Assembly (NCBI GenBank): GCA_002792355.1 | Contig: PFOE01000037.1 | Span: 1,318-8,740, forward strand | Length of the DNA stretch: 7,423 nt | Direction: 5' to 3' | DNA from: Candidatus Roizmanbacteria bacterium CG_4_10_14_0_2_um_filter_36_35 | GTDB lineage: Bacteria > Patescibacteriota > Microgenomatia > UBA1406 > GWC2-37-13 | In this document: positions 1-5,496 of the stretch, piece after piece | Numbering within the stretch: the first letter of the stretch is position 1 | Layout: every line of letters begins with the position of its first letter | Notes under the pieces: generated by a model | What the model was told of the DNA's origin: nothing | Database searches by the model: none | What the model saw: only the letters and a program-made list of their open reading frames with translations | Program-made: the position numbers and the translations under genes

Positions 1-432
1 TTTAATATTTAAAATTGTTTTTTCTATATACCAGGGAGAAATGTAGAGATAAAAAGTTAGGAGATAGGAGTTAGGAGTTAGGTGGGAGAAATCCATTTTA
101 AAGATATCGTCCAAAACAATTCTAATATTCTTTCTGTTCGGATGAAAGAGTCGGCGGAGAAACATGATAAAAACGAGAATAGGGTTAATATCAACGGCGA
201 TGAATTGGGTGTTTAGTTTTCGCTTGTAAGCTTGTTGGGCTGCCTTAAAAATGACAATTCCGTCGCCGGCGCCAAGATCAATGACGGTTTGGTTATTCTT
301 TAAATTCAAAGCTTTAATTATCTTTAACAGATCAACAGATTGTGAAGGAAAGTAGGGGATAGGAGAAAGTTTGGGCGAAGAAAATAAAAATATTACGGCA
401 ATTATTAATATAAAAATAATAAAAAATCCCAT
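1..432 (-). CDS. Membrane-anchored class I SAM-dependent methyltransferase, 3' part missing
   Basis: The complement reads open from an ATG at 432 down to base 1 (144 codons) without a stop, so the C-terminus lies outside the window. Residues 2-18 are a hydrophobic segment (GFFIIFILIIAVIFLF) that should act as an uncleaved membrane anchor. It is followed by YFPS and then a Rossmann SAM-binding motif I, VIDLGAGDGIVIFKA, a second-strand motif AVDINPILV, and a DDIFKMDFS / FYLYISPW stretch. This order resembles the small FAM173-type (lysine) methyltransferases common in bacteria; that family match is from memory and the substrate is unknown. The gene is divergent from purB, with 39 bp between the start codons, and no good Shine-Dalgarno precedes its ATG. 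A 7-bp tandem repeat lies inside the coding region between motif IV-like DDIF and the YLYISP strand. Methyltransferase identity is well supported; its link to purine metabolism is not. Confidence 0.85.
   Translation of the reverse strand, partial: MGFFIIFILIIAVIFLFSSPKLSPIPYFPSQSVDLLKIIKALNLKNNQTVIDLGAGDGIVIFKAAQQAYKRKLNTQFIAVDINPILVFIMFLRRLFHPNRKNIRIVLDDIFKMDFSHLTPNSYLLTFYLYISPWYIEKTILNIK
55..82. repeat. Four-copy 7-bp tandem repeat inside the methyltransferase gene
   Basis: Four head-to-tail heptamers lie at 55-61, 62-68, 69-75 and 76-82: agttagg, agatagg, agttagg, agttagg, so three are identical and one differs by one base. In the gene (minus strand) the unit is CCTAACT and encodes part of a run reading LTPNSYLLT. 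Seven is not a multiple of three, so gain or loss of one unit would shift the frame. The current copy number keeps the frame open into the conserved YLYISP strand. Confidence 0.85.
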
Positions 433-460
433 TGACTAATTTTATCAAGTCTGTTTAAAT
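432..460 (+). promoter_or_regulatory. Candidate sigma70-type promoter for purB
   Basis: A -35-like TTGACT at 432-437 (5 of 6 to TTGACA) is followed after 17 bp by TTAAAT at 455-460 (4 of 6 to TATAAT). It sits in the 39-bp divergent gap. Initiation about 7 bp downstream would give a nearly leaderless purB message, which conflicts with the AGAGGG Shine-Dalgarno-like run at 462-467, so either the transcript is leaderless or the true promoter lies further upstream inside the methyltransferase gene. Confidence 0.35.
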
Positions 461-471
461 AAGAGGGTTCA

Positions 472-1848
472 ATGACAGATAATTCTTCTTTTACCTTTGA
501 CATTGGAGAAGCAATCACTCCCTTGGATGGGAGAAACATGCATAAATTAAAGAAACTGCGCCAGTTTTATTCTGATTTTATTTTGACTAAGTACCGCGTT
601 AAATTAGAAATAGAATATCTGATAAAGCTTTCTCGATATAAAGTAATTAGAAAGTTGACCAAGCAAGAAACAATTACAATGTATCAATACATTAAAATAT
701 TTAATTTTGAAGATTATAAAAGAGTTAGAGAAATCGAAAAAAGAACCAATCATGAGGCAAAATCCGCCGAAGAATATGTCAAAAAGAAATTAATGACAAC
801 TTCGTTGTCAGATGTCGCTCAGATGATTCATTTTGGCTTGACTTCAGACGATATTAATAATCTTGCTTATGGCTTAATCATTAAAAATGTTGTTAATCAG
901 GTATTTTTTCCGGAATTAAAGTTAATTTTAAGGTCACTAAAAGAGTCGGCGCGAAAATATAAAAATCTTTCGATGTTATCCCGTACTCACGGCCAACCAG
1001 CTGCGCCAACGACAATGGGCAAAGAATATTTAGTTTACTACAAAAGGCTAAAAGACGAAGTTGAGATGTTGAAAAACTTGAAAATCAGGGGAAAATTGAC
1101 AGGAAATACCGGAAACTTCAATGCACACCAATTTATTTTTCCAAAATTAGATTGGTTAAAATTTAGTCAAGACTTTGTTTCTTTTTTAGATCTGGAGCCA
1201 GACTTGATCACGACACAAATTGAGCCTTACGACAGCTTAATTAGGTTATTCCAAGTTTTACTGCGAATTAATAATATCTTGCTTGGTTTATCAATTGACT
1301 TCTGGTTTTATATCAGTTTGGGTTATTTCAAACAAAAACTCATAAAAAAAGAAGTAGGTTCAACGGCAATGCCTCACAAAATCAACCCGATTTATTTTGA
1401 AGGCAGCGAAGGCGGGTTTGGAATTGCCAACTCCCTTCTAGAATTCTATTGCCGTAAGCTTTCATACTCAAGGCTTCAGAGAGACCTTTCTGACTCAACA
1501 GTAAGAAGGTCATTCGGAGTTGCCTTTGGCTATTCTCTGCTTTCATATCAAAGCATCAATGAGGCATTAAACAGAATAGAAGCAGATAGAGACAGTATAA
1601 AAGAAGACTTAAACAAGCATTTAGAAGTTGTTTCAGAAGCAATTCAAAATTTTTTGAGAACAAAAAATTATAGTGATGCTTATGACAAAACCAAGGTGTT
1701 TTTCCGAGGAAGAGAGGTAAATAGCGAAAGTATAAAAAAGTTCATCGAAAGTTTAAAGATAGGTGAAGAGGACAAGAAAAAGTTAATTGAATTATACCCT
1801 GAAAATTATACAGGATTGGCAGAAAAAATTGTTACTAAGTTTATATAA
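472..1848 (+). CDS. purB: Adenylosuccinate lyase
   Basis: This cytosolic enzyme of the fumarase/aspartase superfamily releases fumarate from adenylosuccinate to give AMP, and from SAICAR in the de novo pathway. The 458-residue length matches the Escherichia coli-type PurB (about 456) rather than the shorter Bacillus type. Visible landmarks in order are ITPLDGR near the N-terminus, HFGLTSDDINN, SRTHGQPAAP with the catalytic-acid histidine H173, TGNTGNFNAH, TTQIEPYDS, the superfamily signature GSTAMPHKIN at 296-305 with the catalytic serine S297, and RLQRDLSDSTVRR. The ATG at 472 is chosen because the conserved ITPLDGR begins 14 residues later and AGAGGG lies at 462-467. It is the first gene of the purine cluster; purA, whose product supplies its substrate, starts 118 bp downstream. 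Only its AMP-forming role is supported by the neighbours, since no other de novo IMP gene is present. Confidence 0.97.
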   Translation: MTDNSSFTFDIGEAITPLDGRNMHKLKKLRQFYSDFILTKYRVKLEIEYLIKLSRYKVIRKLTKQETITMYQYIKIFNFEDYKRVREIEKRTNHEAKSAEEYVKKKLMTTSLSDVAQMIHFGLTSDDINNLAYGLIIKNVVNQVFFPELKLILRSLKESARKYKNLSMLSRTHGQPAAPTTMGKEYLVYYKRLKDEVEMLKNLKIRGKLTGNTGNFNAHQFIFPKLDWLKFSQDFVSFLDLEPDLITTQIEPYDSLIRLFQVLLRINNILLGLSIDFWFYISLGYFKQKLIKKEVGSTAMPHKINPIYFEGSEGGFGIANSLLEFYCRKLSYSRLQRDLSDSTVRRSFGVAFGYSLLSYQSINEALNRIEADRDSIKEDLNKHLEVVSEAIQNFLRTKNYSDAYDKTKVFFRGREVNSESIKKFIESLKIGEEDKKKLIELYPENYTGLAEKIVTKFI

Positions 1849-1853
1849 ATTAT

Positions 1854-1954
1854 AAAAGCTCGATACCGTTTTTTTCGCAGACTTCACCCTAAAGACCTAC
1901 CTGCCGGCAGGCAGGGACCCAAGTCATTTGCTCAAAAAAGGTATCTTCGCTTTT
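1854..1954. repeat. Nested inverted repeat filling the purB-purA gap
   Basis: Several pairs of complementary arms are stacked around one centre. AAAAGC 1854-1859 pairs with GCTTTT 1949-1954, GATACC 1862-1867 with GGTATC 1940-1945, TTTTTT 1869-1874 with AAAAAA 1934-1939, and GACTT 1880-1884 with AAGTC 1921-1925. The core CCTaCCTGCC 1896-1905 pairs with GGCAGGcAGG 1906-1915. The GC-rich core, CCTGCCGGCAGG, is a type of palindrome I remember as dispersed in Patescibacteria genomes. The whole could be a small mobile repeat (MITE-like) or a structured RNA element between two co-transcribed genes. There is no U-tract directly after the core, so it is not a standard terminator. I cannot see another copy in this window. 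Confidence 0.75.
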
Positions 1955-1966
1955 GAAAATTAATCA

Positions 1967-3301
1967 ATGAAAATTAACTTTCCGCTCGTAATTGTTGGTT
2001 CCCAGTGGGGAGATGAGGGTAAAGGAAAAATAGTTGATTTATTATCTAATCAAGCAACCCACGTGGTTCGATACAACGGCGGCAACAATGCCGGTCACTC
2101 AGTGGTTTTAAACGGAGAAAAGTTCAAACTGTCTCTACTTCCTTCAGGTGTCTTGCATAAAAAAAAGCTGTTTTTGTCTCAAGGAGTAGTGATTGATCCA
2201 AAAGTTCTTCTTGACGAAATAAGTTTTTTTGAAAAAAGAAAGATCAAGGTTAATTTGACGATTGATCCTCGGGTAAATGTTGTTATGCCGTATCATAAAG
2301 CTCTTGACCGAGCGACAGAAATCTGGAAAGGAAAAAAGGCGACCGGAAGCCTTCATCTGGGAATAGGGTACTGCTATGAAGATAAAAATAACCGTTTTGG
2401 AGTCCGCTTCGAAGACTTGATTAATGCAACCAGTTTAAAAGAAAGGCTGGAATTGATTTTTCCTTTAAAAAAGTTACAGATTGAAAAAGTTTACGGCCAA
2501 AAATTTGATTTAACGATGGAAACGATTTATAAAGAATACAATAGATACGGCAGAAAATTAAAAAAATATTTAGGCGATGTTTCTTTTTGTTTGGCAAAAG
2601 AAATAAAAAAAAGTAGAGTGCTTTTTGAGGGCGCCCATGGAACATTTTTGGATGGAGTTTTCGGCACCTGGCCTTACACGACAGCGGTTTACACGATTGC
2701 CGGCGGAGTTTTTCCTTACGTCGGGTTATCACCACAGAAAATTTATTCAATGGGAATAGTCAAAGCCTATACGACCAGGGTCGGCAACGGGCCTTTTCCA
2801 ACAGAGTTATTTGATAAAACCGGAAACAAGATTAGAGAAATCGGTGGCGAGTTTGGTACCGTGTCAAAAAGGCCGCGTCGCTGCGGCTGGTTGGATCTGT
2901 GTCTTGTTAGGACAGCCATACGTTTGTCCGGACTTGATTATTTAGCAATCACTAAGCTTGACGTTTTATCAGCAGTTGATAAAATCAGAGTCTGTACCCA
3001 CTATGTCATTGCGAGCGAAGCGAAGCAATCTCAAAAAAAGAGATCGCTTCGTCGTTTCACTCCTCGCGATGACAAAGGTAAAATTATTAAAGAAGTACCA
3101 GCGTTAATGTCTGATTTTACTAAATGTAAACCGGTTTATAAAGAATTTAGAGGATGGAGAAATGATATTTCCAAAGTTAGACGATTTGAAGATTTGCCAA
3201 AAGAGGCAAAGATTTATATTAAATTCATTGAAAAGCAGTCGCGAGTTCCTATAAAATATATTTTCGTTGGTCCGGAAAGAAGCCAAACAATAATATTATG
3301 A
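1967..3301 (+). CDS. purA: Adenylosuccinate synthetase, divergent, with a repeat-encoded insertion
   Basis: It joins IMP and aspartate with GTP to form adenylosuccinate, the committed step to AMP. The N-terminus has the P-loop and catalytic base GSQWGDEGKGK (D16), then RYNGGNNAGHS with H44, the GTP-stabilising histidine. Further on are VKAYTTRVGNGPFPTE, GWLDLC and the guanine-binding TKLD. Length is 444 residues, and about 421 without an in-frame insertion at 347-369, close to the family size. Three IMP-site loops differ from E. coli PurA: GTTGRGIGPAYEDK reads GSLHLGIGYCYEDK (127-140), EGAQGT reads EGAHGT (H224), and TTGRRRR reads VSKRPRR (299-305), though the IMP-contacting Arg (R302) is kept. 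The start is set by the P-loop position; no Shine-Dalgarno is visible. The stop overlaps the next gene's start by ATGA. PurA is the best name, but altered kinetics or substrate choice is possible. Confidence 0.93.
   Translation: MKINFPLVIVGSQWGDEGKGKIVDLLSNQATHVVRYNGGNNAGHSVVLNGEKFKLSLLPSGVLHKKKLFLSQGVVIDPKVLLDEISFFEKRKIKVNLTIDPRVNVVMPYHKALDRATEIWKGKKATGSLHLGIGYCYEDKNNRFGVRFEDLINATSLKERLELIFPLKKLQIEKVYGQKFDLTMETIYKEYNRYGRKLKKYLGDVSFCLAKEIKKSRVLFEGAHGTFLDGVFGTWPYTTAVYTIAGGVFPYVGLSPQKIYSMGIVKAYTTRVGNGPFPTELFDKTGNKIREIGGEFGTVSKRPRRCGWLDLCLVRTAIRLSGLDYLAITKLDVLSAVDKIRVCTHYVIASEAKQSQKKRSLRRFTPRDDKGKIIKEVPALMSDFTKCKPVYKEFRGWRNDISKVRRFEDLPKEAKIYIKFIEKQSRVPIKYIFVGPERSQTIIL
3005..3073. repeat. Palindromic REP/MITE-like element inserted in frame in purA
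   Basis: A 69-bp element with arms of 28 nt (3005-3032) and 34 nt (3040-3073) around a 7-A loop. The outer ends are GTCATTGCGAG on the left and, read on the complement, GTCATCGCGAG on the right; the inner ends are AGCAATCTC and AGCGATCTC. It encodes exactly 23 residues of PurA, V347 to D369, starting VIASEAKQS. Peptides of this kind recur in proteins from many bacteria where such palindromic repeats sit in genes (from memory). Removing it joins VCTHY to KGKIIKEVP, which matches the uninterrupted family sequence. Confidence 0.9.
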
Positions 3302-3927
3302 ACATAAACAAAATAAAAGAAATCAAAACCATGCCTCAATCTGAAGTTAAAAAAAAGCTTAACCGGATAAAAAAAATATTTGATAATATCCCGGTTTTCA
3401 AAGGTTACGAAGGATATCTTTACTCAAATTTTACCCTAACTGATTTCAATCCACCGATGGACCCGCAATTAATAGAAAATATGGCTGACTTAATAGTTTA
3501 TCACGGTGATTTTGAGTCGGCTGATCTTATTTTGTCTGAAGCCGACCGTGGCGCCGGTCCTTTGACCCACGCGGTTGCCTTAAGATGCCAACTTCCTTAT
3601 ACATTAGCAAATTGGTATCCGATTCAGTCAGTAGGGAGTGTTAAGGTGCAGACAGCGATTGGTTTTTCCGGAGAAGGGTATGTCTGCGTTTTCGGTCTTA
3701 AGAAAAATCAGAAAATAATTTTAGTTGACGATTTAATAAGTAGCGGAGGAACCGCTTTAGGTCTAATCGAATGCGTTAAAAAAGCCGGCGCCATAATGCT
3801 TGAGGCGTTATTTGTTGGAAATAAAATTAATATGGGAGGTAGCGAAAAAATACAAAAAAAATATCACATTCCGGTAAAAACTTTGATAAACTTTGAATCT
3901 CTTGAGGACAGAACGAGAGTATTATAA
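3298..3927 (+). CDS. Purine phosphoribosyltransferase, APRT-like
   Basis: A type I phosphoribosyltransferase expected to couple a free purine base to PRPP in the cytosol. The PRPP-binding signature is VDDLISSGGT at 143-152, preceded by the strand KIILV. Other similarities to adenine phosphoribosyltransferase are LTDFNPPMDPQLIENMADLI, resembling the APRT 'RDVTSLLEDP' region, SEADRGAGPLTHAVAL in the place of 'GTEARGFLFGAPVA', and LFVGNKINMGGSEKI in the place of 'FIINLFDLGGEQRL'. The length of 209 residues is somewhat above APRT (about 180), with an extra N-terminal helix rich in lysine. The base specificity cannot be read from the sequence; adenine, hypoxanthine or guanine are all possible, so no symbol is given. 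Its ATG overlaps the purA stop as ATGA, implying translational coupling, and guaB starts 12 bp after its stop. Confidence 0.85.
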   Translation: MNINKIKEIKTMPQSEVKKKLNRIKKIFDNIPVFKGYEGYLYSNFTLTDFNPPMDPQLIENMADLIVYHGDFESADLILSEADRGAGPLTHAVALRCQLPYTLANWYPIQSVGSVKVQTAIGFSGEGYVCVFGLKKNQKIILVDDLISSGGTALGLIECVKKAGAIMLEALFVGNKINMGGSEKIQKKYHIPVKTLINFESLEDRTRVL

Positions 3928-3939
3928 ATTTAATTTTTT

Positions 3940-5373
3940 ATGAAATTAGAAGAAGGTCTGACATACGATGATGTCTTATTGATTCCCCAAAAATCTTTTA
4001 TCGATCACCGAAGTGATGTTTCGACAAAAACCAAATTAACTCGAAATATTTCTTTAAATATTCCTTTTATCTCGGCCAATATGGATACGGTGACCGAGGC
4101 GGAAATGGCGATTGCCTTGGCTCGAGAGGGTGGGATCGGGATTATTCACCGTTTTATGACAGTTGAAGAAGAAGTCGAGCAGGTCAATAAAGTAAAAAGA
4201 AGCGTTGGTTTTATTGTTGACAATCCTTATACGGTGATGCCAAACATGCCTTTGAAAAAAATCATCGACAAAGCCAAAAAACTCGGTGTCAACGGTTTTA
4301 TCGTCGTCGACGAAAAAGGAAAACTGGTCGGAATTTTGAGTCGGCGCGACTATTCTTTTGAAAATGGTAACCATAAAAAAGCCAGGGATCTGATGACGCC
4401 TTTGAAAAAATTAATAACGGGAAAAGTCAAGATAAAAATGAGCGAAGCCGAAAAAATATTTAATCGGTATAAAATTGAAAAACTGCCTTTGATAGACCGC
4501 GAAGGTCGATTAAAAGGATTGATTACGGCCCGATCGATTAGGAGTTTTGAAAGATATTCATTGTCTTCAAAAGACTTGAGCGGTCGATATCTGGTCGGCG
4601 CCGCAGTTGGCGTTGTTAATGATTATCTAGAAAGGGCAGAGGCATTGGTCAACGCCGGAGCCGACGTTATCGTTGTCGACGTTGCTCACGGTCACAACAA
4701 CATCGCCATGAAAGCGATTGCTACTTTAAGGAAAAAATTCAAAAACATCGACTTAATCGGCGGCAATGTTGCGACGGCTGAAGGAGCGCGGGATCTGATT
4801 GAACTGGGAGTTGACGCGGTAAAGGTAGGTATTGGTCCTGGAGGTCTTTGTACGACTCGCATCGTCGCCGGCGTTGGCGTTCCTCAATTTACTGCTGTAT
4901 TAGAATGTTTTAAGGTTGCCAAAAGAAAAGGAGTGCCTGTAATTGCCGATGGCGGAACAAACTATCCAGGAGACATGGCTAAAGCATTAGCGGTTGGAGG
5001 CTCAACCTGTATGTTAGCTGGTTGGTTTGCCGGCACAGACGAGTCGCCGGGCGGGATTATTATGAGAAAAGGAATGGAATTTAAGGTTCATAGAGGAAGT
5101 GCTTCGTTTTTGGCAACGGCTGACCGGAAAATCGAGCTGGAAAATCATAACGAATACCAGTTGAATACAATTGTTCCCGAAGGCATTGAAGCAATGGTTC
5201 CCTACAAAGGAAAGGTTTCTGACGTTATCTATCAGTTAGTTGGTGCACTACGATCTGGCATGAGTTATTGCAATGCCAAGACAATTCCTCAATTATGGGA
5301 AAACGCCAGATTTATAAAAATTACTGAAGCCGGGTTCCGTGAAAGCAAATCACACAATGTTGAAGAATTATAG
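3940..5373 (+). CDS. guaB: IMP dehydrogenase family protein with CBS pair (IMPDH, possibly GMP reductase)
   Basis: IMPDH oxidises IMP to XMP with NAD+ through a covalent cysteine adduct. The 477-residue protein has the full IMPDH layout: N-terminal barrel start LTYDDVLLIP and SANMDTVTEAEMA, two CBS motifs at roughly 89-140 and 148-203, then the second barrel half with DVAHGH (247-252), GGNVATAEG, and the catalytic loop GIGPGGLCTTR with C304 and T306. The C-terminus ARFIKITEAGFRES is IMPDH-like. Oddities: the usual PGS(I)CTTR serine is glycine, IADGGIRYSGD reads IADGGTNYPGD, and the flap motif DRYFQ is missing, with only DRK at 395-397 before VPEG (412-415). Some of these changes resemble GMP reductases, including the CBS-containing GuaB1 type of actinobacteria (from memory). 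Context with guaA favours IMP dehydrogenase. No Shine-Dalgarno is visible in the 12-bp gap before its ATG. Confidence 0.88.
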   Translation: MKLEEGLTYDDVLLIPQKSFIDHRSDVSTKTKLTRNISLNIPFISANMDTVTEAEMAIALAREGGIGIIHRFMTVEEEVEQVNKVKRSVGFIVDNPYTVMPNMPLKKIIDKAKKLGVNGFIVVDEKGKLVGILSRRDYSFENGNHKKARDLMTPLKKLITGKVKIKMSEAEKIFNRYKIEKLPLIDREGRLKGLITARSIRSFERYSLSSKDLSGRYLVGAAVGVVNDYLERAEALVNAGADVIVVDVAHGHNNIAMKAIATLRKKFKNIDLIGGNVATAEGARDLIELGVDAVKVGIGPGGLCTTRIVAGVGVPQFTAVLECFKVAKRKGVPVIADGGTNYPGDMAKALAVGGSTCMLAGWFAGTDESPGGIIMRKGMEFKVHRGSASFLATADRKIELENHNEYQLNTIVPEGIEAMVPYKGKVSDVIYQLVGALRSGMSYCNAKTIPQLWENARFIKITEAGFRESKSHNVEEL

Positions 5374-5391
5374 GAGTTCATAAAGTTGCTA

Positions 5392-5419
5392 TTGACAATT
5401 AAAAAATAATTGAGATAAT
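5392..5419 (+). promoter_or_regulatory. Sigma70-type promoter for the Xpt-like/guaA unit
   Basis: A perfect -35 TTGACA (5392-5397), a 16-bp spacer and GATAAT (5414-5419, 5 of 6 to TATAAT) lie just after the guaB stop. Transcription would start near 5426 and produce a leader of about 70 nt before the ATG at 5497. The element suggests that the last two genes can be expressed independently of the upstream part of the cluster. Confidence 0.65.
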
Positions 5420-5434
5420 TTTTTTATCTTAAAA

Positions 5435-5464
5435 ATGAGACTTTATTTAATTAAAGTTGATTAG
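5435..5464 (+). other. Possible 9-codon leader ORF
   Basis: Within the leader, ATG at 5435 opens a frame reading MRLYLIKVD and stops at TAG 5462-5464, directly before the terminator hairpin. It begins only about 9 nt after the predicted transcription start and lacks a Shine-Dalgarno sequence. Short frames like this occur by chance, so this is only a suggestion. Confidence 0.15.
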
Positions 5465-5471
5465 AAATCTA

Positions 5472-5496
5472 ATTGGCCATTGCGGCCGATTTTTTT
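5472..5496 (+). terminator. Intrinsic terminator (attenuator) just before the Xpt-like gene
   Basis: ATTGGCC (5472-5478) pairs with GGCCGAT (5484-5490) around the loop ATTGC, with one G-U pair, and is followed by a run of seven T (5490-5496). The next base begins the ATG of the phosphoribosyltransferase gene. The terminator lies downstream of the promoter at 5392-5419, so it can act on that promoter's own transcript as well as on read-through from guaB. An upstream pairing, ATTAG 5460-5464 with CTAAT 5469-5473, overlaps the left arm by two bases and could compete weakly. Confidence 0.75.

Noticed and set aside
2144..2750. Minus-strand open frames of 70 and 109 codons
   Set aside because: They lie wholly inside purA, whose frame is strongly conserved, and have no recognisable domain; they are shadow frames.
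2990..3090. The odd low-similarity segment of PurA as a frameshift or sequencing error
   Set aside because: The segment is exactly a 69-bp palindrome with intact frame on both sides, so an insertion explains it better.
1967..3301. PurZ-like (2-aminoadenine pathway) identity for the divergent PurA
   Set aside because: The catalytic Asp of GDEGKGK (D16) is kept, the length and C-terminal half are bacterial PurA-like, and the neighbours are ordinary purine genes, not phage genes.
3104..4374. Minus-strand open frames of 60 codons (3104-3286) and 106 codons (4054-4374)
   Set aside because: They are antiparallel to purA and guaB coding sequence and show no family motif.
5396..5425. CAATT/AATTG hairpin followed by T-rich sequence as a terminator for guaB
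   Set aside because: The five-pair stem has one G-C pair, is separated from the T run by several bases, and coincides with the promoter elements.
5473..5496. TTG at 5473 as the start of the Xpt-like gene, adding eight residues
   Set aside because: It lies inside the terminator stem, has no ribosome site, and the extra residues are just the translated hairpin and U-tract; ATG 5497 is the better choice.
5426..5496. Guanine/purine riboswitch in the leader
   Set aside because: The leader is about 70 nt including the terminator and shows none of the conserved purine aptamer core that I know; only the terminator and two weak hairpins are visible.
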